A stretch of 64,000 nt of DNA from Colimorpha sp045222295 (GCA_045222295.1 JBGUXP010000008.1:62001-126000); one strand, 5' to 3'; shown: positions 42,822 through 51,693, counted from the stretch's first letter. Numbers and translations: made by a program. Notes: generated by a model not told the origin, from the letters alone.

Positions 42822-44089
42822 AGAAGATACTGCTTGTCCTTGGTCGTGAATGTCTCCTGCGGTTGCGTCGCCCGAGTTTCTGGGTGCTCACGTTGCTGGT
42901 TCCTCTGCTGCTGGCGGCCCTTTATGCGTTGCCGGTGGTCGCCGCCAATCGCAGTACCGAGCAGGCACAGGTGCTGGTGGTTGACGAGACGGGCCTCTTC
43001 GTGCATTCTCTGCAACCCAGCGACGAGGTGTCCTTCCGCTCCATGCCTAGCCTGGAATTTGCGCGCCGGGAGATGGAGGCTGACGACGATATCTCCGCCA
43101 TTCTGCTCATACCTATGCGTGAGACTACCATCCCGCGCGACGCGTTCCTCTATCATCGCAGTTCCACGCCTCCATTTGTTTTACAACAATATATCGGAGG
43201 TCAGTTGCAGATGATTCTTCGCAACGCCATCTTGCAGGATGTCTACCAACTTGATCCCAGGGTCTATCAATCTGTTTCCTCTACCGACATAAAACTCCAT
43301 ACGCAGGATGCTGCCACAGGACGCGAAAGTTTTGCCCGAGTGAAAGGGGTGGTCGCCACTGTGCTGGCAGTCCTTATGGTGTTGGCGCTGATTATCTTTG
43401 GTGTGCAGGTGATGCGCAGTGTGCAGGAGGAGAAGGCTACGCGTGTGGCCGAGGTGGTGGCATCGTCTATCCACCCCGTGCAGCTTATGGTCGGCAAGGT
43501 GGGGGGAGTAGCGCTGACGGCTGTGATGCAGCTGGTGCTGTGGGTGATGCTTACCGCCACCGCCATTGGCGGTATCCAAGCCTCCAATCCCGACCTTTTC
43601 GCCCAGGCTCGTGAGCAGCAGTCGGCCCGTACTTTGGCCACCAAAGGTGCTGAAGCTACAGCCCAATACAATACCTCGGTGCAGCTTGTCGACGAGACGG
43701 TGCAGGGTCTCACCGCCATCAATCTGCCGCTGGTGGCGACAGTGTTTCTTGTTTTCTTCCTCCTGGGATATTTGCTCTTTGGTGCCCTCCTCGCCGCTCT
43801 TGCGTCGCGCCTCGACAGTGATGCCGACGCCCTCCAGTGGGTGCTCCTGTTGCTCTCGCCGCTACTGCTGGTGCTGATGTTCATCCCCCTGATACTGCAG
43901 ACCCCCGATGGTGCATTGGCTCATTGGCTCAGTGTTATCCCCTTCACGGCACCCGCCGTCGTGGTGCTGCGCCTGCCTTTTGGCATTGCCACCTGGCAGG
44001 TAATCCTGGCGGCCATATTGCTCATCCTGCTCTTCCTCGGTGCCGCCCTGCTGGCAGCCCGCAGCTATAAGCGTTATATACATTTTTAG
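42818..44089 (+). CDS. ABC-2 type permease (NatB-like)
   Basis: The 423-residue membrane protein has one N-terminal helix (about 21-43), a periplasmic loop of some 150 residues and five to six C-terminal helices (from about 180), as in NatB/ABC-2 permeases. RSVQEEKATRVAEVVASSI near 204-222 is the family's conserved cytoplasmic segment. It pairs with the ATPase at 42210. Related systems export sodium or other small compounds; the substrate here cannot be told. Confidence 0.9.
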   Translation: MKKILLVLGRECLLRLRRPSFWVLTLLVPLLLAALYALPVVAANRSTEQAQVLVVDETGLFVHSLQPSDEVSFRSMPSLEFARREMEADDDISAILLIPMRETTIPRDAFLYHRSSTPPFVLQQYIGGQLQMILRNAILQDVYQLDPRVYQSVSSTDIKLHTQDAATGRESFARVKGVVATVLAVLMVLALIIFGVQVMRSVQEEKATRVAEVVASSIHPVQLMVGKVGGVALTAVMQLVLWVMLTATAIGGIQASNPDLFAQAREQQSARTLATKGAEATAQYNTSVQLVDETVQGLTAINLPLVATVFLVFFLLGYLLFGALLAALASRLDSDADALQWVLLLLSPLLLVLMFIPLILQTPDGALAHWLSVIPFTAPAVVVLRLPFGIATWQVILAAILLILLFLGAALLAARSYKRYIHF

Positions 44090-44185
44090 AAACCAGCATC
44101 TTTCGTTTTTTTCATGAGATGAGGTGAGATTTTTTTTTGCCTCCTTGTCAGATTTTGCATCAAAAAGGTGTATTATATTTATAGA

Positions 44186-45475
44186 ATGAAAGCGAAAAAA
44201 CATATCTTCGTGCTGGCGCTACTGTTTCCGATGGCTACCTTGTGGTCGCAGGAAGTGATAGCCCTTCACGGTCGTGTGACCTCAAAGGGTAGGGGAGTGC
44301 CCTATGCCACGCTTCAGTTGCAAGGCACCTCCGTCGGCGTCTCCTGCAACGATGCGGGTGACTATGAATTCAAGATTCGTCTGGGGCACGAACACGACAC
44401 CGTGGTTGTCCACTCGGTAGGTTTCATCAAGTATAAAACCACTGTCGCACGGTTGCAGGGAAACGGGAATATACGGCTCAAGGCTCAGGTGGTGGAACTG
44501 CAGACTGTTGAGGTGACCAGTTACAGCTCTCCACGCCACCTACTCCTCGCTGCGGTGGAACACATCGGCCGCAACTACCACCAGCAGACCTCTTGGTCTA
44601 CCTTCTTTTATCGCGACTGGCGTGCTGTCGACGGCGAGCTCTACCTTTTCGACGAGGCGGTGATGAACATCCGCCGCTGCTCCTATTCGCAATATGTCGA
44701 CAAGCGGGGCTATCGCCTCAGTCCTACCCACCGTGAGATGGAGAGTAATTACAAGGACCTCCTCCGCCACCGCCTTGTGGTCTGCGATCGCGAATGCCTT
44801 GGACGGAAAATCGAAAGGGAAGATGGGGTAGGACAGATGCTTGAATATGCCGACAATGAGTTTTTTTATGATCCTGTCTCCACCCCTCAGGCCAGCTACT
44901 CCCTTGCCAAGCGCATGCTCAAGGAACATGTTTTCGAGCCCCTGAAGGAGTTTACTGCTGATGGCGAGGACTACTATCTGATTTCCTCGGTTGGCCCCAA
45001 CCGTCGTCATGGCGCCAAGGTGCGCTACACCTATACTATCCGCAAGGATGACCTGGCTATCGTGAGACTCGCGTCGACGCAGATATCCTATAGTCGCCGG
45101 GTGCCCGACGACCTTCTGCTCAACAGCTATTTTAATCGCATGAACTATGACATCGACTCTTCGTCGTGGGTTTATGACGTGCGCGATGGACACTACACCC
45201 TGACTCATTACTACAATTTCACCTCCTACATCCTCAGCTCCAACCATAGTGGCCATGAGAATGAGCGACAGCAGTGGCAGCGCTGCACCGACTGGACGCT
45301 CACCGACTTCTCTCTTAGAACTCCGGAGGTGTGTGGCAACTTGTTGGAGGTGAAGTTGCAGACGCTCCCCGGTGCTTTCGGAAGCAGTGACTATAGTTCC
45401 GACTTCTGGGGGCACTACAACACCATCCCTATTGACTCGCTCCCTTTGCGTCTTCTCAAAGAAAAAATCCATTGA
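44186..45475 (+). CDS. Exported protein with carboxypeptidase-regulatory-like N-terminal domain
   Basis: The 429-residue protein has a signal peptide (about 1-21) and a beta domain (LHGRVTSKGRGVPYATLQL to NIRLKAQVVELQTVEV) of the CarboxypepD_reg-like type, followed by an alpha/beta region with YRDWRAVDGELYLFDEAVMN and LLEVKLQTLPGAFG segments. No catalytic site is visible. In the phylum such proteins are periplasmic or outer-membrane-associated. I take ATG at 44186; a GTG at 44168 is upstream but would disrupt the signal peptide start. It is 3 bp from the next gene. Confidence 0.8.
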   Translation: MKAKKHIFVLALLFPMATLWSQEVIALHGRVTSKGRGVPYATLQLQGTSVGVSCNDAGDYEFKIRLGHEHDTVVVHSVGFIKYKTTVARLQGNGNIRLKAQVVELQTVEVTSYSSPRHLLLAAVEHIGRNYHQQTSWSTFFYRDWRAVDGELYLFDEAVMNIRRCSYSQYVDKRGYRLSPTHREMESNYKDLLRHRLVVCDRECLGRKIEREDGVGQMLEYADNEFFYDPVSTPQASYSLAKRMLKEHVFEPLKEFTADGEDYYLISSVGPNRRHGAKVRYTYTIRKDDLAIVRLASTQISYSRRVPDDLLLNSYFNRMNYDIDSSSWVYDVRDGHYTLTHYYNFTSYILSSNHSGHENERQQWQRCTDWTLTDFSLRTPEVCGNLLEVKLQTLPGAFGSSDYSSDFWGHYNTIPIDSLPLRLLKEKIH

Positions 45476-45478
45476 ACT

Positions 45479-46141
45479 ATGAAAAAGATATTGTTGCCGG
45501 CAGGATGCCGGCGGTCCATGATTATCGGTATCTTCATCTCTTGTAGCCTCTTTGCTTTCGCACAGCAGCCCAATGCCGAGACCGACAGCGTTTGGGTGGA
45601 AGGACGTGTTATCGAGGCCGCCACAGGCCAACCGCAGACAAGCTGTGAAGTGCAGTTCTTGCAGGAGGGTGAGGCTAAGGCTGTAGCCTTCTGTGACAAG
45701 GAGGGTTACTATTCCATCGGCTGGATGCCAGTGGGACTTTACACGCTGTCGGTTCTCTCAGGTGGTGCGTCACTCTACTATGCTGAATTCCAGTTGTCAG
45801 AGAGCGCTATGATTAACATTGCGCTCATGCCTGACACCGTCAACCTCCATGCCCTGCGTCCCACCGAGGTTAATGCCTCGCGTCACAAACTGGGTGAGAA
45901 GCTTATCACTTCGCCCGACGACCCACGTCTTTGGAACTTCAACGGTATCTGGGAACTCATGTGCGCCGGTTCCGCCAGTGCCGACCTCTCAGGGGGGCCA
46001 GACCACCCCAAGGGGGACGGAATGGGGATGATGCTCCTAACCCCTCCCATCTGGATTCTATGCAATGAGCCGTGGGACCCCACTCCGAAGAAAAAAGAAA
46101 CGAAAAAAGACTCTTCCGAGGAGAGCAAGAAGGATTTGTAG
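45479..46141 (+). CDS. Exported protein with regulatory-like beta domain
   Basis: The 220-residue protein has a signal peptide (about 1-30) and a single carboxypeptidase-regulatory-like domain (VEGRVIEAATGQPQTSCEVQ to NIALMPDTVNL). The C-terminal half has no recognisable domain and ends in a Lys/Ser/Glu-rich tail. The 24-nt repeat also found in aroE lies inside its signal-peptide region (LPAGCRRS), so the lead sequence has been altered by that element. The gene is adjacent to the related gene at 44186. Its stop is 2 bp from the stop of the convergent DUF2807-like gene. Confidence 0.75.
   Translation: MKKILLPAGCRRSMIIGIFISCSLFAFAQQPNAETDSVWVEGRVIEAATGQPQTSCEVQFLQEGEAKAVAFCDKEGYYSIGWMPVGLYTLSVLSGGASLYYAEFQLSESAMINIALMPDTVNLHALRPTEVNASRHKLGEKLITSPDDPRLWNFNGIWELMCAGSASADLSGGPDHPKGDGMGMMLLTPPIWILCNEPWDPTPKKKETKKDSSEESKKDL
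45495..45518. repeat. 24-nt hairpin-like repeat, copy in the 45479 gene
   Basis: Identical to 38316-38339 in aroE. Here it is read in a different frame (LPAGCRRS against DAGRMPAV), so the match is at DNA level, not protein level. Confidence 0.85.
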
Positions 46142-46143
46142 GG

Positions 46144-46935
46144 TCACTTGTGGGTGACAGTAGAAACATCGGAAGTGGGGCAGTTGACCACCAGGGGACG
46201 GCCGATATAGATGAGGTGGCTGGCGTTGCGGACGGGTACCACCATGCGCTCGGTGCACCAGAAGACGGCGTTGCTGGCACCGTCGAGAGAGCCCTCGATG
46301 CGGCGGGCCTCGAACTTCTCGGCATCAAGACTCGAGGCTTCTATCATTTTGACCTCCATCTTAAAGAAGGCACGGCCACGGATTTCCATCGTCGAAGCGG
46401 CGGAGAGGTTGAGGAAGAGGTTCTCGACCGACAGGTGGCCGCGATAGTCAGAGGCTCCGGCCTGCTCGATGTGAACCACTTTGGCCACGATGTCGCCACG
46501 AAATTTGGCCGCACCGGTGAGGTAAATGGCCATTTCTTCGCATTCCAGTTTGCCAGTCGTTAAGGTGGCTGCACTAGAAAGTTCGATATCAATGAGTTTT
46601 TTGTTGAGTGGTAACACAATAGTGGGACGCTTTTTGAACTTGACCTTGCCACGGACGGCGATGCGGAGCACTCCCTTGTCGAGCTCTACAACCACCTGTT
46701 TCTGAAAGCGCTCGGGTATGGTGACTATGGCTTCCTTGACATTGTCGCTGAACGACACATCGAAGGCTGAACTGACAATGAGTTTGTGATATTCGCCTTT
46801 GATGGGGTAGGCGACTGCGTCGCCTTTAGGACCTTTGGCGGAAACCTCAAGAGAGGAGAAGGGAGCAAGGAGGAGGGTGATTAATAGAAAATAAGGAGAA
46901 AAGGAGGTAAGGAGGTAAGACAAATGTTTTTTCAT
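46144..46935 (-). CDS. Exported DUF2807-type (GIN domain) protein
   Basis: The 263-residue protein has a signal peptide (about 1-33) encoded by low-complexity DNA at 46880-46925. After it, a right-handed repetitive beta protein begins EYHKLIVSSAFDVSFSDN and continues with repeats such as DIELSSAATLTTGKLECEE, the pattern of the GIN/DUF2807 head domain. Such proteins are periplasmic or surface proteins of unknown role. It is 16 bp downstream of the DUF4159 gene. Confidence 0.85.
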   Translation of the reverse strand: MKKHLSYLLTSFSPYFLLITLLLAPFSSLEVSAKGPKGDAVAYPIKGEYHKLIVSSAFDVSFSDNVKEAIVTIPERFQKQVVVELDKGVLRIAVRGKVKFKKRPTIVLPLNKKLIDIELSSAATLTTGKLECEEMAIYLTGAAKFRGDIVAKVVHIEQAGASDYRGHLSVENLFLNLSAASTMEIRGRAFFKMEVKMIEASSLDAEKFEARRIEGSLDGASNAVFWCTERMVVPVRNASHLIYIGRPLVVNCPTSDVSTVTHK

Positions 46936-46951
46936 AATTTTTTTTTAGATT

Positions 46952-47605
46952 TTAGTTCATAAACACGTACCGCACGATGTTGCTGCCCATACGGAGGGCC
47001 TTTTGACGGGTGGCTTGCGAGTCGTTGTGCACGTCGGGGTCTTCCCAGCCATCGCCGAGGTCGCACTCCCAAGTAAAGAAGCACACCAGCCGTCCCTCCC
47101 AGATGAGTCCGTAGCCTTTGGGGGGCTTGTTGTCGTGCTCATGGATTTTGGGCAAGCCATTGGGGAACTGGTATTTTTGGTGGTAGATGGGGTGCGAGAA
47201 GGGCAGCTCCACCCACTCCAACTCAGGGAAGACTTTTTTCATCTGCGGCATCACGAAGTCCTTCAGGCCATAGTTGTCGTCGATATGAAGGAACCCGCCG
47301 CCGATGAGGTAGGTGCGGAGGTTCTGTGCCTCGCGGTCGCTGAAGACCACATTGCCGTGACCTGTCATGTGGAGGAAAGGATAGTTGAAGATTTCGGCAC
47401 TGCCCACATCTACAGTGGCATACTGCGGCTTGAGGCCCATCTGCTGGTCCTGGTTGCAGAAGGCGATGAGGTTGGTGAGCGACGTGGGGTTGGCGTACCA
47501 GTCGCCGCCACCGCTGTATTTCAGCAGCGCCAGCTGGGGCTGAGCGGAGAGCTGACCGGCCAGTCCGAGTAATCCAAATAATCCGAGTATTCTGAAAAGT
47601 TTCAT
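46952..47605 (-). CDS. DUF4159-domain exported protein
   Basis: The 217-residue protein has a signal peptide (about 1-22) and the DUF4159 blocks LALLKYSGGGDWYANP near 26-41, PFLHMTGHGNVVFSDRE near 76-92 and GGGFLHIDDNYG near 101-112. The fold resembles a glutamine-amidotransferase-like domain; function is unknown. The signal peptide (LGLFGLLGLAG) is encoded by four imperfect 9-nt units at 47564-47599. Its start overlaps the rsmE stop by 4 bp. Confidence 0.88.
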   Translation of the reverse strand: MKLFRILGLFGLLGLAGQLSAQPQLALLKYSGGGDWYANPTSLTNLIAFCNQDQQMGLKPQYATVDVGSAEIFNYPFLHMTGHGNVVFSDREAQNLRTYLIGGGFLHIDDNYGLKDFVMPQMKKVFPELEWVELPFSHPIYHQKYQFPNGLPKIHEHDNKPPKGYGLIWEGRLVCFFTWECDLGDGWEDPDVHNDSQATRQKALRMGSNIVRYVFMN

Positions 47606-48321
47606 TTGTCGTTGATTATGTTAAAGGCGGTGACGGCATAGAGTGCTGCGGTCTCGGTGCGGAGGCGGCTGGGGCCGAGGCTTACGGGTTGGAATCCGCA
47701 TTCCAGCGCCAACGCTATCTCCTCCACGGAGAAGTCGCCTTCGGGGCCGATGAGTATCACGGCATCTTGTCCAGGCTGCAGGGCGGCGGCCAGCGGAGTG
47801 CGCGGTTTGTCGGCCTCGCAGTGGGCGATGAACTTCTGAGTGGTTAGTGGTAAGTGTTTAGCATTTAGTAAGCCGCGGAGGGTGACGGCGGGGTTGATCC
47901 TGGGCAGCATGGTGTGGAGGCTCTGCTTCATGGCACTGATTGCCAGCTTCTCCAGACGGTCGGTCTTGAGGAACGAGCGCTCGGAGTGGTCGCAGTTGAG
48001 GAGGGTGATTTCGCTGACACCTATCTCTACGGCTTTCTCAACTAGCCACTCCATACGCGATGGATTCTTGGTGGGAGCGACGGCCAGATGAATTGAAAAT
48101 TGAGAATTGAAAATTGAAAAATCTTGTCTGACCACCTCTACCACGCAGGTCTTGTCGTGGGCTTCCATAATTTGGCAGCGGTAGAGGTTGCCGCAGCCGT
48201 CGGTGACGTCGAGCCCGTCGCCCTCGCGCAGTCGCAACACCTTCACTGCATGGCGGCTCTCCTCGGCATCGAGGGTACAGAATCCTGAGGGGGTAATATC
48301 TTTGCAATAAAACAGTTGCAT
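47602..48321 (-). CDS. rsmE: 16S rRNA (uracil1498-N3)-methyltransferase
   Basis: The 239-residue SPOUT enzyme has the knot motif LIGPEGDFSVEEIALALECG near 188-207 and LGPSRLRTETAALYAV near 213-228. RsmE methylates U1498 of 16S rRNA. Two segments look inserted: FSIFNSQFSIH near 69-79, from four 7-nt ATTGAAA-like units (48087-48120), and NAKHLPLTTQ near 152, from a CTAAACAC-type stretch (47838-47874). Both lie in loops. The upstream spacer (48322-48378) contains related TTAAGTAG units. Confidence 0.93.
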   Translation of the reverse strand: MQLFYCKDITPSGFCTLDAEESRHAVKVLRLREGDGLDVTDGCGNLYRCQIMEAHDKTCVVEVVRQDFSIFNSQFSIHLAVAPTKNPSRMEWLVEKAVEIGVSEITLLNCDHSERSFLKTDRLEKLAISAMKQSLHTMLPRINPAVTLRGLLNAKHLPLTTQKFIAHCEADKPRTPLAAALQPGQDAVILIGPEGDFSVEEIALALECGFQPVSLGPSRLRTETAALYAVTAFNIINDK

Positions 48322-48378
48322 ATGTTTTGTGGTTAAGTAGACGGTAGTTAAGTAGTTAAGGAAATAGTATTGTATGGG

Positions 48379-49467
48379 TTAAACAATCATACCGCTGGCT
48401 ACCACCAGATGGGCGTCCTTGTCATAAATCGTGGTATACTGGCCGGCGGCGATACCCTGGATGCGGTCGTCGCTCTCAATCTCCACCAGCCCGTCGGGCA
48501 GGAACCGTAGCATTCCTGGGTGGAATTCGGGGGTGTGGCGGATTTTGAATTTTATTTTGCATTCCGGAATGTCCGAGTTTTTCGGAAAATCTGAATTTTC
48601 CGGCCAGCGACCACTCAGCAGCCGGAATCCCATCAGTGTCACCTTGTGACCGTGGGCAGCATCAGGGTCGTAGCCTTGTGAGACGTAGAGGACGTTCTCA
48701 TCGATGTCCTTTCTCACCACAAACCATGGCCCGCCGCTGAGGAACAGTCCTTTGCGTTGGCCGATGGTGTGGAACCAGTAGCCTTTGTGGGTGCCGAGAA
48801 TCTTCCCAGTCTCCAGTTCCACAATCTTCCCTTCTTTTTCACCCAAATAGCGCTTGATGAAGTCGTTGTAGTTGATCTTCCCCAAGAAACAGATGCCCTG
48901 CGAGTCCTTGCGGTCGGCACTGGGCAGGTGGGCGGCGTGTGCAATCTCGCGCACCTCGCTCTTCATTATTCCGCCAATGGGGAACATGAGTTTATGTATC
49001 TGTCTGTATTCCAATTGTGAAAGAAAATCTGTCTGGTCCTTGACGGGGTCCACGGCCGTCGCGAGGAATACGGTGCCGGCGATGTCGGCGGTACGTGCGT
49101 AGTGACCAGTGGCGATGCGGTCGTAGTTGTGGCCTCGTTTGTCCTCGAAGGCACCGAACTTGATGAGCTTGTTGCACATCACGTCGGGATTGGGTGTCAG
49201 CCCTTTGCGCACGCTCTCAATGGTGTAGCTCACCACGTTGTCCCAGTATTCCTTGTGGAGGTTCACCTCCTCGAAACGGCATCCGTATTTCTTGGCAATC
49301 CACTGGGTGATTTCGATATCCTCCTCGGCGGGGCAGTCGATATAGCCCTCCTCATCCTCCATCCCGATGCGAATATAGAAGATGTCGGGCGTAAATCCCT
49401 GTTCTTTCAGCAGATGGACCACCACCGAGCTGTCGACGCCTCCCGAAACCAGTGCTGCAATATTCAT
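48379..49467 (-). CDS. mnmA: tRNA-specific 2-thiouridylase
   Basis: The 362-residue PP-loop enzyme starts MNIAALVSGGVDSSVVVHLL, has the catalytic cysteine in NPDVMCNKLIKF near 98-109 and the second cysteine in GICFLGKINYNDF near 193. MnmA adds sulfur to U34 of Lys, Glu and Gln tRNAs. A region in the C-terminal beta domain (WPENSDFPKNSDIPE) comes from an imperfect tandem repeat at 48562-48604. The upstream 361-bp gap to recJ holds element C. Confidence 0.94.
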   Translation of the reverse strand: MNIAALVSGGVDSSVVVHLLKEQGFTPDIFYIRIGMEDEEGYIDCPAEEDIEITQWIAKKYGCRFEEVNLHKEYWDNVVSYTIESVRKGLTPNPDVMCNKLIKFGAFEDKRGHNYDRIATGHYARTADIAGTVFLATAVDPVKDQTDFLSQLEYRQIHKLMFPIGGIMKSEVREIAHAAHLPSADRKDSQGICFLGKINYNDFIKRYLGEKEGKIVELETGKILGTHKGYWFHTIGQRKGLFLSGGPWFVVRKDIDENVLYVSQGYDPDAAHGHKVTLMGFRLLSGRWPENSDFPKNSDIPECKIKFKIRHTPEFHPGMLRFLPDGLVEIESDDRIQGIAAGQYTTIYDKDAHLVVASGMIV

Positions 49468-49621
49468 CTCAGACCCTTACTTTATTCCCCAATAACGCCA
49501 TCCCTGCCGAAATATTGTATAAAAGGTTGAAAAATAGCATTCCGGTGTCCCAAAATCATGCAGAGAAAACACTTCTGGAAGAGGTGAAATCCGGTTAAAG
49601 TTAACTACCTATGAACCAGTT

Positions 49622-49692
49622 ACCAAGTCCTTATCAACTCCTATCCAACTCCTACCGCGGTAGGAGTTGATAAGGTGATGGTAAGGCTTTGG
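49622..49692. repeat. Element C: 11-nt-periodic dyad repeat, CAACTCC type
   Basis: This lies in the divergent gap between mnmA and recJ (49468-49828). CC marks at 49629-30, 49640-41 and 49651-52 mirror GG marks at 49663-64, 49674-75 and 49685-86 about a centre at 49657/49658. The core is a perfect 24-bp palindrome (49646-49669, CAACTCCTACCG and its complement). Arms of 15 bp (49629-49643 and 49661-49675) are also perfect inverted repeats, so alternative hairpins are possible. This is the cleanest of the four elements. A small separate hairpin (CTGCCCC/GGGGCAG) lies at 49722-49741; the rest of the gap shows nothing clear. Confidence 0.87.
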
Positions 49693-49783
49693 CAGGTAGT
49701 TTGTCGATCTTCGGTAGCAGTCTGCCCCTTGGACGGGGCAGGTCGGAGTTGCAGGGTGGGGAGGGAAAATGTTTGAAACTTTT

Positions 49784-49815
49784 TTTGCACAGATGAAAAA
49801 AAAGTTGTACTTTTA
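49784..49815 (+). promoter_or_regulatory. Promoter of recJ
   Basis: TTTG (49784-49787), 20 bp, TACTTTTA (49808-49815), close to consensus. It places the transcript start near 49822 and so favours ATG 49829 over the upstream in-frame ATG at 49769. Confidence 0.65.
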
Positions 49816-49828
49816 CACCCAGAAAAAT

Positions 49829-51676
49829 ATGAAAGAAAAACGTTGGATAATTAGAGAAGATTATGATTTAGAGACTGTTGAGAAACTTGCGGCATCGTTG
49901 GGCGTTGACAAAATCATTGCCACTCTGCTAGTAGAGCGGGGTGTCACCACATTCGAAGAGGCACGGCGCTTTTTCCGTCCGGGACTGGATCAAATCCACG
50001 ACCCGTTCTTGATGAAAGGCATGCGCGAAGCCATCGAGTGCATCAACGAGGCAATCAAACGACAGGACCGAATCATGGTCTATGGCGACTACGACGTCGA
50101 CGGCACGTCGGCCGTGGCGTTGGTCTATTCCTACCTCAAGGATTTGGACCGCAATATTGACTTCTACATTCCCGACCGTGAGCGCGAGGGTTATGGCATC
50201 TCGCAGCAAGGGGTCGACTATGCCCGCGAGACGGGTGTCAAACTCGTCATCGCTCTCGACTGTGGCATCAAGGCTGTGGAAATGGTGGATTATGCCAAGC
50301 AGTATGGTATAGACTTCATCATCGGCGACCACCATCTGCCTGGCGATGAGGTTCCGCGGGCGGTAGCGGTCCTCGACCCCAAGCAGGAGGATTGCCCCTA
50401 TCCCTACAAAGAACTCAGTGGCTGTGGCATTGGTTTCAAGATAGTTGAAGCTCATCTCGAGCAGCGTCTCGGCGTGCGCTTGTGCGACCTGCCCGAGCAA
50501 CTCGACGGTCCCCGCCGTCAGCGTCAGGAAGAACTCAAACTCCACCTGCTGAAGTACCTCGACCTGGTGGCTGTCAGTATCGCCAGTGATATCGTCCCCA
50601 TCATGGGCGAGAACCGTGTGTTGGCTTTCTTCGGTCTCCGTGTTCTCAACACCAAGCCTCGTCCGGGTATCGAGGCCATCCTCAAATACGGCCATGTGGA
50701 TCGACGCAAATCCGACCAGTCCGACCAGCCAGAGGCGTCGGAAGGCTCAGACAAGACCAAGACCGGCTATTTTGAGAAGGAACTCACCATCACCGACCTC
50801 GTCTTCCTCGTGGGTCCGCGCATCAATGCCGCTGGCCGTATCCGTTCGGCCTTCGACTCGGTGCGTCTCATGCTCACCGAAGACCCTGCCATTGCCCGTC
50901 GTCTGGCCGAGGACATTAACACCTACAACATGGAGCGCAAGGATCTCGACACCGCCGCCACCGAGGAGGCCAAGCGACGCATTGAGAATGACCCTTTCTA
51001 CAGGGACCGCCAGTCGCTGGTGCTCTTTGACGAGGGGTGGCATCGTGGTGTGGTAGGTATCGTGGCCAGCCGCATCGTCGAGGCCTACTACAAACCTACC
51101 ATCGTTTTTACCCGCGGCAGCGACGACCTCATTACGGGATCTGCTCGTTCGGTGAAGGAGTTCGATGTCCATGAGGCTCTGGAGAAATGTGCCGACCTAT
51201 TGGAACATTTTGGCGGACATAAATGCGCCGCCGGCGTATCGCTGCGACAGGAGAACATGCGAGCCTTCGTCGACCGCTTTGAGCAACTGGTTCGTGAAGG
51301 CATGGGTGTCGAGGCGGCTGTGCCCGAGGTGGAGGTCGATGCCGAGATTGGCTTCTCGCAGATCACACCCAAGTTCCTCCGCATCCTCAAACAGTTCGCA
51401 CCCTTCGGACCTGACAACAATGTGCCGGTCTTCGTCAGCCGCGAGCTTGTGGATACCGGCAATGCCCGCATCGTGGGTGTCAACCACCTTAAGTTCAACG
51501 CCATCCCCATCGCCGAGCGCTCGGCCCCCTATCCTGCCATCGCTTTCCAGATGGGTGATTGTCTGGGCCGTATGCGCAGCGAGCGCTTCGACCTCTGCTA
51601 CCAGCTTGAGGAGAACTACTGGCGTGGCCGTACAGAAATCCAACTCAACGTCAAAGACATCAAGTTTAATTATTAA
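49829..51676 (+). CDS. recJ: Single-stranded-DNA-specific exonuclease RecJ
   Basis: The 615-residue protein has the DHH-family motifs YGDYDVDGTSAVAL near 89-102 and IIGDHHLPGDEV near 169-180 and the DHHA1 motif GGHKCAAGVSL near 472, then the OB-like end. RecJ degrades single-stranded DNA 5' to 3' in repair and recombination. A nonconserved segment (KSDQSDQPEASEGSDK) near 295-310 contains two exact 9-nt TCCGACCAG units (50711-50728). Start at 49829 is chosen because the promoter overlaps the earlier ATG. A strong terminator follows. Confidence 0.94.
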   Translation: MKEKRWIIREDYDLETVEKLAASLGVDKIIATLLVERGVTTFEEARRFFRPGLDQIHDPFLMKGMREAIECINEAIKRQDRIMVYGDYDVDGTSAVALVYSYLKDLDRNIDFYIPDREREGYGISQQGVDYARETGVKLVIALDCGIKAVEMVDYAKQYGIDFIIGDHHLPGDEVPRAVAVLDPKQEDCPYPYKELSGCGIGFKIVEAHLEQRLGVRLCDLPEQLDGPRRQRQEELKLHLLKYLDLVAVSIASDIVPIMGENRVLAFFGLRVLNTKPRPGIEAILKYGHVDRRKSDQSDQPEASEGSDKTKTGYFEKELTITDLVFLVGPRINAAGRIRSAFDSVRLMLTEDPAIARRLAEDINTYNMERKDLDTAATEEAKRRIENDPFYRDRQSLVLFDEGWHRGVVGIVASRIVEAYYKPTIVFTRGSDDLITGSARSVKEFDVHEALEKCADLLEHFGGHKCAAGVSLRQENMRAFVDRFEQLVREGMGVEAAVPEVEVDAEIGFSQITPKFLRILKQFAPFGPDNNVPVFVSRELVDTGNARIVGVNHLKFNAIPIAERSAPYPAIAFQMGDCLGRMRSERFDLCYQLEENYWRGRTEIQLNVKDIKFNY

Positions 51677-51693
51677 ATACATAATGGAAAAAA

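Noticed and set aside
49769..49828. An upstream ATG giving RecJ 20 extra residues
   Set aside because: The promoter -33 and -7 boxes lie inside this segment, so translation from 49769 would need a different, unseen promoter.
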